A stretch of 64,000 nucleotides of DNA from Climacium dendroides (Eukaryota; Streptophyta; Bryopsida; Hypnales; Climaciaceae): the NCBI GenBank assembly GCA_950106755.1, contig OX467082.1, forward strand, positions 6,944,001 through 7,008,000. The letters are read 5' to 3'. The notes beneath the pieces are model-generated. The model had not been told where the DNA came from. It was given only the letters and a program-made list of their open reading frames with translations, and made no database searches. Below are positions 12,164 to 21,868 of the stretch, piece by piece. Both the position numbers and the translations under genes were made by a program. Every line of letters begins with the position of its first letter. Position 1 is the stretch's first letter.

Positions 12164-12931
12164 TTACACTGGCAGTTGTTGTGAGTATCGTTGGTGATCG
12201 GATCTCATACCAAAAGCAGAGTGGCCATGAAACAGAGGACATTCCCCTACCTCTTGTTTCTCAATTTCACCTTGACTCTTACCGCAACAGCATTTGCAAA
12301 ACACCAGACGAAGCTTGTCGACCCGGGCCGCTTCCTTGATGAGGAACGGCATGGTCTTAAACCCCACTCTGAACGAGTAGAGCAAACTCCACGGCGACGC
12401 AGCTTGCACTAAAAAACCCAGAATGGTTCCCGAGGTTTCATCGCCGTCAACGAACGTCAGAAACGCCCAGAGACAGAACAAGATGGCCGCTTGAGTGATA
12501 ATCGGCTGCCATTGCCAGTCCAATCCCAAATCCAGAAGCTTTTTCAGCTCTTTCAGTGGATCTTTATACTTTTTCTCAGCTGGTGTAGCACTTGCAGGAG
12601 TGCCTGCAGCTGATGCAGCGTGGTCCTTCGTTTTCTCTTCCTGAACTAGTTTGAGGTGAGCGAGTTTGTGAGTCAATCGTTTTTCCACGGCGATCCACAT
12701 CGCCAATTGGTGAGACAGGGAAGCAAACCACAGGATGACTGACATGGCGATGTAGAGTTTGCTGAATCGGTAAAACAATTTGGATTGCCAGGAGCCGGGG
12801 TCTTGGCGGCCGACTGCTTCCAAGAGGCCGTTGCCCGTGATGGACAGTAACAGCAAGTGCACCCAATCCATGCTCAGGTTTTTCCAAATGGCGCCGTCCT
12901 TCCAGTACTCGTTGCAGCTTTTAGACCAGTT
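12164..12931 (-). CDS. Last exon of a transposon-disrupted multi-pass membrane protein gene
   Basis: The exon encodes 255 residues and ends in TAA. It joins in phase 0 to the exon at 13518-13823 across a 586-bp intron (donor GTGTGT, acceptor after GATCACAG). At least four hydrophobic segments are visible: 'WVHLLLLSITGNGLL', 'LYIAMSVILWFASLSHQLAMW', 'PIITQAAILFCLWAFLTFV' and 'TILGFLVQAASPWSLLYSF'. Between them lies a charged Ala/Lys-rich loop, and a Cys-rich 'CKCCCGK' lies near the C-terminus. I do not recognise the family. The gene's 5' part is at 39032-39380, now 25 kb away. Confidence 0.7.
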   Translation of the reverse strand, partial: NWSKSCNEYWKDGAIWKNLSMDWVHLLLLSITGNGLLEAVGRQDPGSWQSKLFYRFSKLYIAMSVILWFASLSHQLAMWIAVEKRLTHKLAHLKLVQEEKTKDHAASAAGTPASATPAEKKYKDPLKELKKLLDLGLDWQWQPIITQAAILFCLWAFLTFVDGDETSGTILGFLVQAASPWSLLYSFRVGFKTMPFLIKEAARVDKLRLVFCKCCCGKSQGEIEKQEVGECPLFHGHSAFGMRSDHQRYSQQLPV

Positions 12932-13517
12932 CTGTGATCGATCACAGTTACCAAAACAGGTGTAATTCTAAGTCAGTCTTAAACCATTATTTTCGTGTTA
13001 GACATTGATAGCTCACTCGGTCATCCACCAACACACACATATAGATACAAAGAAGAAGAAGAGAAAGTTTTGACTTGTGACCAGCGTGAATATCGAACGA
13101 TCTAGGTTGGTCGTAATCCTCCTGCTATCCTGGTGCCTCCTTCAAGAGGTATGCTCTACGACACGGAGTTGAAACATAAATACTATATTGTGATGCTCGC
13201 ACTTGGTGTTAGGAGTGGGATAATTTAGCAAACAAATCTAGTAATTATCAAAATGCATTTCTAAGACCCTCACTTACAAATAACAACACACTTTTTCTAC
13301 AAGATACTTGCGAATATATTATATACACTAGCCTAAGACCACGACAATATTATATGGGAAATACCATCTGGTGATGCACGTACTGGTCTATAGACCAGCA
13401 TGCGGTAGAGGTACCGGTAATGGTTTCCAACATGAATAAAACATCAATCTAAACGTACTGAACATGCATTAAACAATATTCATTCGATCACCCAGTATTG
13501 CAGTCACATACACACAC

Positions 13518-13823
13518 CTGTGAAGTCGGCAACGGCGTCCCGTCCATACCAAGAGAATCCCTGGTTCCCTTGGTTCTCCTAAACCTGCAATACCGATGTC
13601 GAGTCCCAATCGCAACCCAAACCATGAGCTGCAGGAAAACCACCAGCGGCAGCGCCGTTTCCACAAGTCCATATTTCAGTACAACGAGGACCCAGAACCG
13701 GTACGTGTTCAGCTTCATCACGTCATTTTTCTCGCAGTCGATCATGAACGTCACCACGTCTTCGTATTTGTCTATCAAGTGCTTGCACGACCAGTACGGG
13801 AAGCAGGTGTCGAGGGGGCCTAG
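13518..13823 (-). CDS. 3' half of the exon split by the 25-kb element
   Basis: The piece reads in frame from the CTAG flank of the transposon to a donor GTGTGT just below 13518. It encodes about 100 residues with Cys-containing sequence ('CFPYWSCKHLIDKYEDVV') and a long hydrophobic stretch ('FWVLVVLKYGLVETALPLVV'). Joined to 39032-39380 with one CTAG removed, it forms a 651-bp exon that is exactly a multiple of three, with no stop. Upstream of CTAG the frame runs into the transposon end, so no natural start exists here. In this haplotype the gene is presumably inactive. The family is unrecognised. Confidence 0.75.
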
Positions 13824-13847
13824 ATGGGCAATTTCGTTAAAATGGCG
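13824..13847 (+). repeat. Left terminal inverted repeat of the 25-kb element
   Basis: These 24 bases are the perfect reverse complement of 39008-39031. Similarity continues inward as ATTCCAT after two mismatches. The word AATGGCG recurs just inside (13861-13867), so the end carries short subterminal repeats. Confidence 0.85.
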
Positions 13848-14178
13848 AAATTCCATTGAAATGGCGGTTTTCCGGTAGCCGAGAAGACCGGAAACTTGTT
13901 GAGATGCGGCTTGCAGGGTTCTTGAAGTGCATACTCTATTGTTTTTTTAGCGCTCATGGGATGGAATGGGGCCCCTCCCCGACTGGGAAGCTCAGATTGA
14001 GGTCATGATGGAGGATCATACAATAGAAGACTCAAGCATTTTCGACTATTGGAAAATAGGAAAGCCAAAGAGACAGTGCAATGCGGGATTTTTTTTGGGC
14101 AATTCATTAGTCTGAGGTCTTAACTAGACTCCAGTCACTCCACGGTCTCAGAGGAAGATGGCATTGAGGGTCGGTTTA

Positions 14179-14909
14179 AGGTAGGGGGCTCATGAAGCGA
14201 CCCTTTACGGGATGGTCGGCCTTTTTAATGGTCTTTAGATGCCTGAAATTAGTTTACTTTATTTTTCACTTGAAGCAAATCTGATTTGGAATTTAACCCA
14301 AGTGGTTTCATATTTTTCAGAGCATTTATGAATTACTTATGAATTTTCAAAGAATTCTGCCGTAGGTACCTATTTATGATCCCTAGGCCTTGCAAAACCT
14401 ACACACGTGCGGTCTGAAAACAAGCACTGTAGCATGCAAAAATATAGTAGACAAGGTTCCTGAATGTGATGTGTACTAAACCAAACTCCTAAAGTGCCAA
14501 GGCCTATTTCTGGTCCAAAAACACTCAAAACTGCCATTTTTGCTCAATTCATCCAAGGCACCAGAAAAAATAGTTTAAAGAAAATCGAACCATAGGATCT
14601 TGTACTTTACTTATATGAGATCACGTGCTAACAATTTCATGAAGTTTGACCATATGGATTAAAAGATATTAACATTCAAAGTTTGAGTGCATTTTTTTTA
14701 GGAATGCACACACATGTTTTCAGAAATGGACCCACATTGGCTCTAATTATGTCCCCTATCAAAGTATGAACAAATAATTGATAAATGATAAACCTCTTTT
14801 TCATCATCAAAGGAACATTGATTACCTATTTATCAACTTGTTAAGGCCCATTTTGAAGCTAGCTAGGGGACGGTTTGAAGAAGAGGGTTGGAATTCCAGC
14901 CACCTACCT
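14179..14909. mobile_element. 731-bp TA-flanked MITE nested in the large element
   Basis: The ends AGGTAGGGGGCTC and (reverse complement of the right end) AGGTAGGTGGCTG are flanked by TA on both sides and match the ends of the MITE at 819-1110. The interior (about 14500-14690) resembles the interior of the piggyBac-like element at 5820-6000, so it may itself have captured repeat sequence. It contains no gene. Confidence 0.6.
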
Positions 14910-15168
14910 TAGTGGACAGCATCGTTCACGGAACTTGCTACAATTTCCTCCATCGCCACTAAGAAGTTTGCGTAGCCAAATGTACATGGGAGCAAAGTCC
15001 TTGGAAGAATTAGATTTTTGAAAAGATTGCAATAGACCACAGAATTTGATTGCTAGCTTGCTACTTCCTTCACATAGAAACTAGCATGTACGCGGTCACT
15101 TGCCTATCACAATTTCCCCAATGGAGGGATCCCCTACAACTTGTCTAATCCTTTTGTTTCAATTTCAT

Positions 15169-15310
15169 CACTACAAGAGAAAGTGTCCAAATTGACAGAA
15201 ACTGGCCTGAATCAACTAGTCCTAATTGACAGAAACTGACCTGAATCAACTAGTCCTAATTGACAGAAAATTGACAAGTTTAGACAATTCGGACACTTTC
15301 TCCTGTAGTG
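15169..15310. mobile_element. Mini-CACTA element, 142 bp
   Basis: It starts CACTACAAGAGAAAGTGTCC and ends with the near-complementary GGACACTTTCTCCTGTAGTG. It is flanked by the 3-bp direct repeat CAT (15166-15168 and 15311-15313). CACTA ends with a 3-bp duplication define the En/Spm (CACTA) superfamily. The interior is two and a half copies of a 34-bp unit (ATTGACAGAAACTG...). It is non-autonomous. Confidence 0.8.
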
Positions 15311-15980
15311 CATCGAATACCACTCCAACGGATGGCCTTCTTGATTTGATATGCACTGAATAACGTGATATGTTTTATTCAATACTTGAACATTTGAGTC
15401 AGTCGTGGGAGTGCATTGTGGGAACAAACAATCAATGAATAAAACAGCAGGGAACAAAAAAGCTCATTAAAATCAATGTGCGTGCATGCCAACAAAAACA
15501 CGGTTTTGGTTTGAAGAACAAATACTTTATTCAATTTGAATATGGATTTCTCGGAGGGATCCACCATTGTTTACATCATTCCTAGCTTCCCTTCAAAGTA
15601 CATGGTGCACCGACTTTCTTTCCCAGAAAGGAAGGAAGGGAGGGACGAGGAAGGAGAGGTGCCCTCTTGAAAAGGAGGATTGACCATCCCTACCTTATTT
15701 GGCCAAAGCTTGCACGGTGACCCATAGCTTTCCAATGCCCAGTAGCTTGCCATATGATAAGCTGGAGGGTCGGCAAATTTGCACTCGACATTTTTTCGAT
15801 CGCGTCTCTTGAATCGATCGTATCCTCGCACGTGTGGAGAGTCTTCCGCTTGATCAACACCAGCAAGTATCTATTTGCCAAGCATGTTGTTGAGAAGACT
15901 CTATAGGGCACTCTGAAGTCCACGATTAAATGCTGGTCAACAGCAACGCGAACCAATGTTGGCATTGCCTTTGTGCCCAA
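15311..15980. other. Gene-free stretch with chance frames
   Basis: Overlapping minus-strand frames lie at 15571-15831 and 15690-16064. The second runs into the foldback arm and has no recognisable domain. The modest GC content suggests old transposon coding sequence, but I cannot name it. Confidence 0.35.
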
Positions 15981-16560
15981 TGAATCATTGTTAAATTTGT
16001 GGCTTGTGTGGTGAAGAAGCGGAAACAATGACAGGCCATCCACATTCCTATCAGGAATATTCATAGGGGAAGTTCGCTTTATCTTTTAAGATTCCGTGGT
16101 CGTGCATAACTGTGGGCCCTCTAGATACGGATGGGTGCCGCATTGACAGAGTGGATGCAGAGTTGACAGAGCTCCTTTGCATGACGGAGGGTAGTCAAGG
16201 GCACGCCCGAACCGTATATTATTCAAGATGGGATGGCAGGAGCGACCGTCATTCATTTTCTATGCCACATCCCTTCGCGTCTGTCAGCTCGATTGGACCT
16301 GATGTACTATTGGCGGTAATGGTAGGAGGATCGATCTATCTCAAAACTTGCTCATTGTGCACAAACGAGCTCCGTGAACACTACATCCACTCTGTCAATG
16401 CCGCACCCATCCATATGTAGAGGGCTTGCAGTTATGCGCGACCACGGAATCTTGAAAGATAAAGCTAACTACCCCTATGAATATTCCCAATAGGAATGTG
16501 GATGGCTTGTAATTGTTCTCGCTTCTTCAACACACAAGCCACAAATTTAACAATGATTCA
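15981..16560. repeat. Foldback: two 180-bp inverted arms, 220-bp spacer
   Basis: The left arm 15981-16160 and right arm 16381-16560 are the same length and close reverse complements. Examples are TGAATCATTGTTAAATTTGT at the left outer end against its complement ending at 16560, and CATTGACAGAGTGGATGCAG against 16381-16400 (19 of 20). A transcript would form a long hairpin. It could be a foldback/Mutator-type MITE or a small-RNA-producing hairpin. No gene in the spacer is convincing. Confidence 0.75.
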
Positions 16561-17654
16561 TCCCGCACATAGACAGCGTTAGAATTGGTCGGCACCGCAA
16601 TTGACGAGCGTGTGTCCGAGGTTCTCATAGTGCCCTGCATGGATCTCGCAACGACATGATTGATAATAGATGCCTGCTGGCATTGGAGAAATTAATGGTG
16701 ATCCGTAGATGCTTCTTGTTATTTGCAAGAGCCCCGATGATGCAATTTGAGAGGGGGCCGATTTGCTACAATGATACCAATGACACTATGCTTTGGGAAA
16801 GAGTGCTATGCTATGTAGTGATGGGGAAGCCAAACTATTCACAACAACGTGGATATTCTTATTTCTATATTCAATGTGGAGGGTGCACTAGAGTGTATTG
16901 TAGAGAAGAATGATCAAATGAAAATGATTTTAGAATCCAATATTCATCTACAGTTCTATAGCTCAACTACATTCTACATCCAAGGCGGGAGCTCCGCGCA
17001 ACCTTTCATCTTGACCTCCGCAAACGAGTCGAGGATGTCATCCCCGGTTTAGAGCGGGCGGTCTGAACCGCTTGTAGTGGCATTCGAACCTCGACATCGA
17101 CTTGCTCATTCGTTGTGTGGGCTGCTTTGGGAGGAGGTCGGCTCCGCAAATGTGAATGATGCACCCAGGATCCTGCACAACAAGCCAACCGTGAGGGTCC
17201 GTCGGACAAGAGTGGCCGTTCAATGGCGGCATAAATAAGCCCAGGACATGTTCAGAGTGGAAATGGAGCGCAACAGAGTGTTCGATGGAGAAATAATTTC
17301 TTCCCATCCTAGACTACGTCATAGGGTAGGGCGGGAAAAAATTATTTCTCCATCAAAGTCACCCGTCGGCCCTTGCGTACCTGAATTCAGCCATCCCCAT
17401 TAGCTATTGATGAGCCCACCTTACAATATGTGCAGCCCGTCGCATCTCCATGCGGCCGCCGACCACGTCCTCCACTTAAATTCGAGCGGACGTGACGTCC
17501 TGGCCCGCCTCATCGGGGGTCATGCAACCGTCGGTCGAGCCCACCCCTTCCGTCATCTGCATCCATCGCCGCTTGCCGCGTCCGGTGCCCACTCGGGAAT
17601 CGGCGGCAGCATGCCCGCCCAGAGCATGAACGCGTCGGCGCCCCTGCACACGCA
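16561..17654. other. 3' flank of the giant gene, no gene recognised
   Basis: This moderately GC-rich sequence lies between the foldback and the stop codon of the giant gene. One degenerate palindrome of the element's 20-bp type occurs near 17051-17071. Short plus-strand frames (16656-16913, 17407-17721) have no domain. Confidence 0.4.
17284..17354. repeat. Short perfect inverted repeat (hairpin)
   Basis: GATGGAGAAATAATTT (17284-17299) and its exact reverse complement (17339-17354) enclose a 39-base loop. It lies about 300 bases past the stop codon of the minus-strand giant gene. It could be the end signature of a small element or an RNA hairpin. Confidence 0.6.
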
Positions 17655-18641
17655 TCAAGTTTTTGTGTGGGCATCAGATTTTTTTTTGGGCTTCCTCTTC
17701 CCTCTCTGTCGGGTGAAATAATCGTCCCCTTCTCTAGTGTATTTGCCGACAAAGTTCGGATATTCCAGCACGAAGTGCCTGTCCTGCCATAGGGCTAACA
17801 CTCGAACGCGCAGTCCCAGATATGTCTGTCTTAAGGGTATTGTGAGGTGTCCGAAAAGTGCGTTCTGAGACACGTATTGCGACACGCTAAGACCGGATGC
17901 GAGCAGGCCTTCGAGATACGGGCGCACAGTCCCCAAGAGAGTGGAATCGTGTTCACTGCCCATATACAACAAGGGAAACATGGCGTTGTGCACGGGGTTC
18001 AGGATGTTGCTCTCCGGAGATGAATCGATGAGGAGGGTATTGGACGAATTGGCCTGGAAGTTCTTGGTGACGAACGTCTCGGTGTCCCACACAACCTTGT
18101 GCAACACCTTCAGCCGCAGCTGCCCCTCCGGATGGTCGGGGAACTGCACGTAGGTGTTCACGTCGATAGTAGGATCACATGAGATATGGGCGGGGTGCCC
18201 CGGACAGGGTGGGTCGGGAGGGGACGGCAAGGGCGGGCACCTACACTCCCACCGCGGCCGCCTCTCGATAATGGAGGTGCAGTTCTCCAGCGCGAGGACC
18301 CGCATGTAAGTGCGGTCGAAGTCCCGAAAGAGGAAATCGACCATGGGTTTGGCAACGATGGCGGGCAGTCGAGTCCAGACGGAGATGTAAAATCGATTTG
18401 TCAAGCCCGTGAGGAAGCGGTGCAAGTCGGGACGGCAATGCATCGTGTATTTGCCGAAGACGTGGCGCCGTCGAGGGTGGTAATCCTCCTTCGAGGGCTT
18501 TGCCTTCGAGGTTGAGGGAGTTGGCTGGACGCGCCCCACGTCCTCAATTTGGGCGAGGACCCCTTCCAACTCCAGAAGGACGAAATAACTATACACAAGC
18601 AAAGTGACAGGGGGCGCCGTCGCGGACACCGGCAGTGGAGC
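17655..18641 (-). other. FCP1/NIF-type HAD phosphatase-like domain (C-terminal exon)
   Basis: The exon encodes 328 residues at the C-terminus of the giant product. The order of motifs is that of plant FCP1-like phosphatases: a first strand 'YFVLLELEGVL', 'RPDLHRFL', 'FYISVWTRLP', 'KVLHKVVWD', 'NTLLIDSSPES', 'NAMFPLLY' and 'VRPYLEGLL'. This fold removes phosphate from proteins such as the RNA polymerase II tail. The catalytic motif, normally Asp-x-Asp/Asn, reads Glu-Leu-Glu, and the usual Asp-Asp-Ser-Pro reads Asp-Ser-Ser-Pro, so catalysis is doubtful. A Pro/Cys-rich insertion (near residues 2050-2070) interrupts the domain. A basic tail (RQRGKRKPKKK) ends it. Confidence 0.7.
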
Positions 18642-19597
18642 CTGCGTATGCGAAATCCCGGGCTCAAAGTCCTCTTCTTTATGAAGAAATGAAGTCTACA
18701 AAAATGAACATGCGACTCCTCAAGCTTTGCCTTGCTAAGAGAGAGACGACAACCCCCTCTCTATGAAGATCCTAGATCTAACCTGAATGAGATGTGCACT
18801 TTCTACAAACTATTTAGGCAAGTGTTGGACAGAGACAAGGAGCAGAGGGTTGCAAGGACATGGAGTCTCACCTTTCTTACATCCGTGGGAGTAGTGGCCG
18901 CGAGAGGAGGTGGTGCCGGTGGTGCCAGGACAGCGAGAGTGTCGACATCTGCGAGGGAGGGAGGCACCATCTTCATAGGTATCGGAGTGGCGACCTCATC
19001 GACAGCGGGAGCATGGACGTCTACGAGGGAAGGAGGCACTAAGTTTTGAGGCACCGGAGTGGCGACTTCCAAGTCGACGGGAGGGACGACCTCGACAACA
19101 GCAACAGCAGGAGAGCCGACTTCCATGGGGATGGCAGGTAGGACTTCATCATTCCTCGGGGCCGAAACGGGAAGTGGGGACAACGGAGACTTGTTGTCAC
19201 GTGCGAGAGCATCGACAACCTAAACCGAAAATGAAAAGGGCGTAACTACAACGTCCAGAAGTAGTCGGAGACAAATCCCACAGATCATCTCAACGAAACA
19301 AGAGTCATGTATAAAGAAAAGCACCCAATATATTACAAGTGGAATACAAAGTTTGTACAAACTGAACGGTGAATGCAGAGGTTCAGTGGTCACGTCCAAG
19401 TCTAGTAGTCTACACCTAACAGGACCACTACAATCCTAACCAAGACGAGAGTCCCCAGACTCCCGGTCTCAAGCTGAACAGACTCAAGACAGACTCGTCG
19501 AGATGATCTTCGATCGTCCCGACGTAACACCCTAACATAGCGTCCACACCACTACGACTAACTACAAAGATGGGAGCTATGTGTAGGGGTTACCTAC

Positions 19598-21868
19598 CGC
19601 GGGAGCCTCGTCGTCCTTGGCCGGCGAGTCCACCGGGGCTTGATCATCTCGCGTCATCGGGGGTTGCGGTGGAGCAACTGTTGCCTGCAGAGGAGCATAC
19701 TGTTGAGTCAAGTTAGTGAACGAGGCCTCCATATCCCCCAATTGAACGTCCATGTCGTAAGGATCATCGTCGACCACGCTGAGACGATGCATGGGTTCAG
19801 GGATATGAATAAACGGAAATTGACTGAGGGCCAAGTCATCGTAGTCTGGGTCGCGAGTGACACTCACCGAAATAGTTGCAGGCTCCACGGTCCCCAGCAA
19901 TTGCAGGCCCGACGCCGCTGTGGCCGTCGCGGAAGCCGAGTTGGTGGTGGACACTCCAAAGAGGTTCTGGATTTCGTTGGCAGGATGGGCCGTGGGAGTG
20001 ACGGGTGTGGGAGGTGCCTTGGGCATCGCCGAGGTGAACATCTCGAAGCGCTCGTTCATAATCTTCAACATCTCCCGATCGCGCCTCCTGTCCTCCTCGT
20101 ACTGCCTATCCTTCTCCGCCTGCTGCCTCCTCTGCTCCTCCAACTACCTCTCCTTCTCGGCGAGCTCGCGGTCCCTCTCCGCTTTCTTGGCCTTGCGCTT
20201 GGCCTTCTTTTCCTGCTCCAGCCGCTCCTTCTCCTCTCTCTCTTTCTGGAGGGCCTCGATGGTCTCGGCACACTTGTCGACCACCACGGAATGCTTCCTC
20301 CTTAATCGCTCGGACATCATCTCCACAAACGAGAGGTTGAGGCCCGCCTTCGTGTCCATGATGTCGGGCTTCGTCTCCTTCTTCCCCACGTCCGAGCTCC
20401 CCGACGCCTGAGGTGCGGCCGTTCCACCTCCAGATACGGTCTCCGCGTCCGACGGAGTGCAATCCCCCCCTTGGGTGGCAGCCCTGACCATCTGGCTGTA
20501 CTCCTCCCTGTTCTCCTTCGCCGTGGAGAGCCGCATATTCAGATCCTCCTCATCCACGTCGTCGAGGTCAATTGGGTTCTCCTTGGCATTCTGGAGAGCC
20601 AAATTGAGCTTCTGCTTCATGGCCCGCACAGAAGCCAAGAGAACGAGTTCCTCAGGGCCGGCGGGAGGCAGTTGCGACCGCAACGTATCAACGACGACAT
20701 GCACCGTGATGAGCTTGCTCACTCCATCGGCATCCAGTGGGGGTCGGGCAGACTTCAACTCTCGAAGAACGCCCTTGACCTTAGAAATTTTTTCTTCCAT
20801 CGATCCCCGCGCAGGTTCGGTGGAGTAGTCTCCGACGTTGGATCGGACATTCTCCAGCTCCACCCGTTGCTCTTCAGAGAGTCTCGCCTTGAGATCGTTC
20901 AACTCCGTCTGGAGATCCTCGATCTGCATCCTAGGAAGGGCGGGAGGAGAGCCCTCACGAGAAGTGCCCGCACTGAAAGATGGGCCTGTGGAGGTACGCG
21001 GAGCGGGAGTTTTGAAGATGGGGCCGCTCACTTCAGACCGCACGGTCTGAACCTCATGGAGGCGAGGATGACTACGACTCGATAGGGGTGAGGCAGGATT
21101 GGTCTGGGCCCTCTACAGCTCCGGAACTCTTGCTGGAGGAGAATCGGAACGCAGAGTTTGAAGCTGTGGATGGGAGGATGGAGAAGTGGGAGACAAGGAA
21201 GGGGCTGAATTAGACCGCCCGCTCTGAACTGCTGCAGTGGGAGACGCGTGATCAGACCGCACAGTCTGATCATTACGAGGAGCACCCGCCGATCTGATGG
21301 CAGCCTCCTCAGACTGTACCGTTGCCTCGCTCTCCATACGGTTTTGTGACGATTCCCCTATGATTTCAGGGCCGCTATCTTCTTCGTCACGGTCGAGCAT
21401 TCGATCATCCAATATGTCTTCGTCTAGATCGTCTTCCTCATCCTCGTCCTCTTCTTCATCCTCGTATTCATCATCATCTTCGAGCCCCTCCACTTCTTCC
21501 AATATTGCCCCCCTTTGATGAAGATCTTCTCCCCTTCGTTCGAGTAGATCTTCTTTGTCCTCCCCTTCCTCTTCTTCTTTGTCCTCTTCTCCCCCCTTGT
21601 CCGCTTTTTCATCCTCGACGGGGTGTTCCGCGTCCACATGTCCGGCATCGACAATGTCCAACGCCTCGTCCGACATGGCTTCCTCTTCGGTTGGTGCGGG
21701 CTCCTCCTCTATGGTCGGTCGACACCTCTGCGTCAGGGACTGCCCGTCGTAGTCGTATTGAGGGTGTACCCCGGCACGAAGACATAAGGCCACATTTCCG
21801 CACCAATTCGCTAATGCACGGAATGGAGGAGAAGGGCTTTCTCGGTGGAGATTATGAAGGAGACGGAA
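19598..21868 (-). other. Acidic and coiled-coil exon of the giant gene
   Basis: This 757-codon exon begins after acceptor GTCGCAG and ends at donor GTAGGT. A highly acidic tract (about 21424-21640) contains long runs of Asp and Glu. A charged heptad-like Lys/Glu/Arg helix covers about 20060-20260, continuing through the TAG at 20144-20146. Two TAG codons (21113-21115, 20144-20146) interrupt it, but the frame and composition continue unchanged on both sides. Three copies of the element's palindrome are embedded in the coding sequence (around 21036, 21211 and 21256), encoding Ser-Arg or Arg-Ser-rich words. Confidence 0.6.

Noticed and set aside
15690..16064. 124-residue minus-strand frame as a transposase fragment (hAT-like)
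   Set aside because: A vague resemblance only; it runs into the foldback arm and has no conserved motif I can defend.
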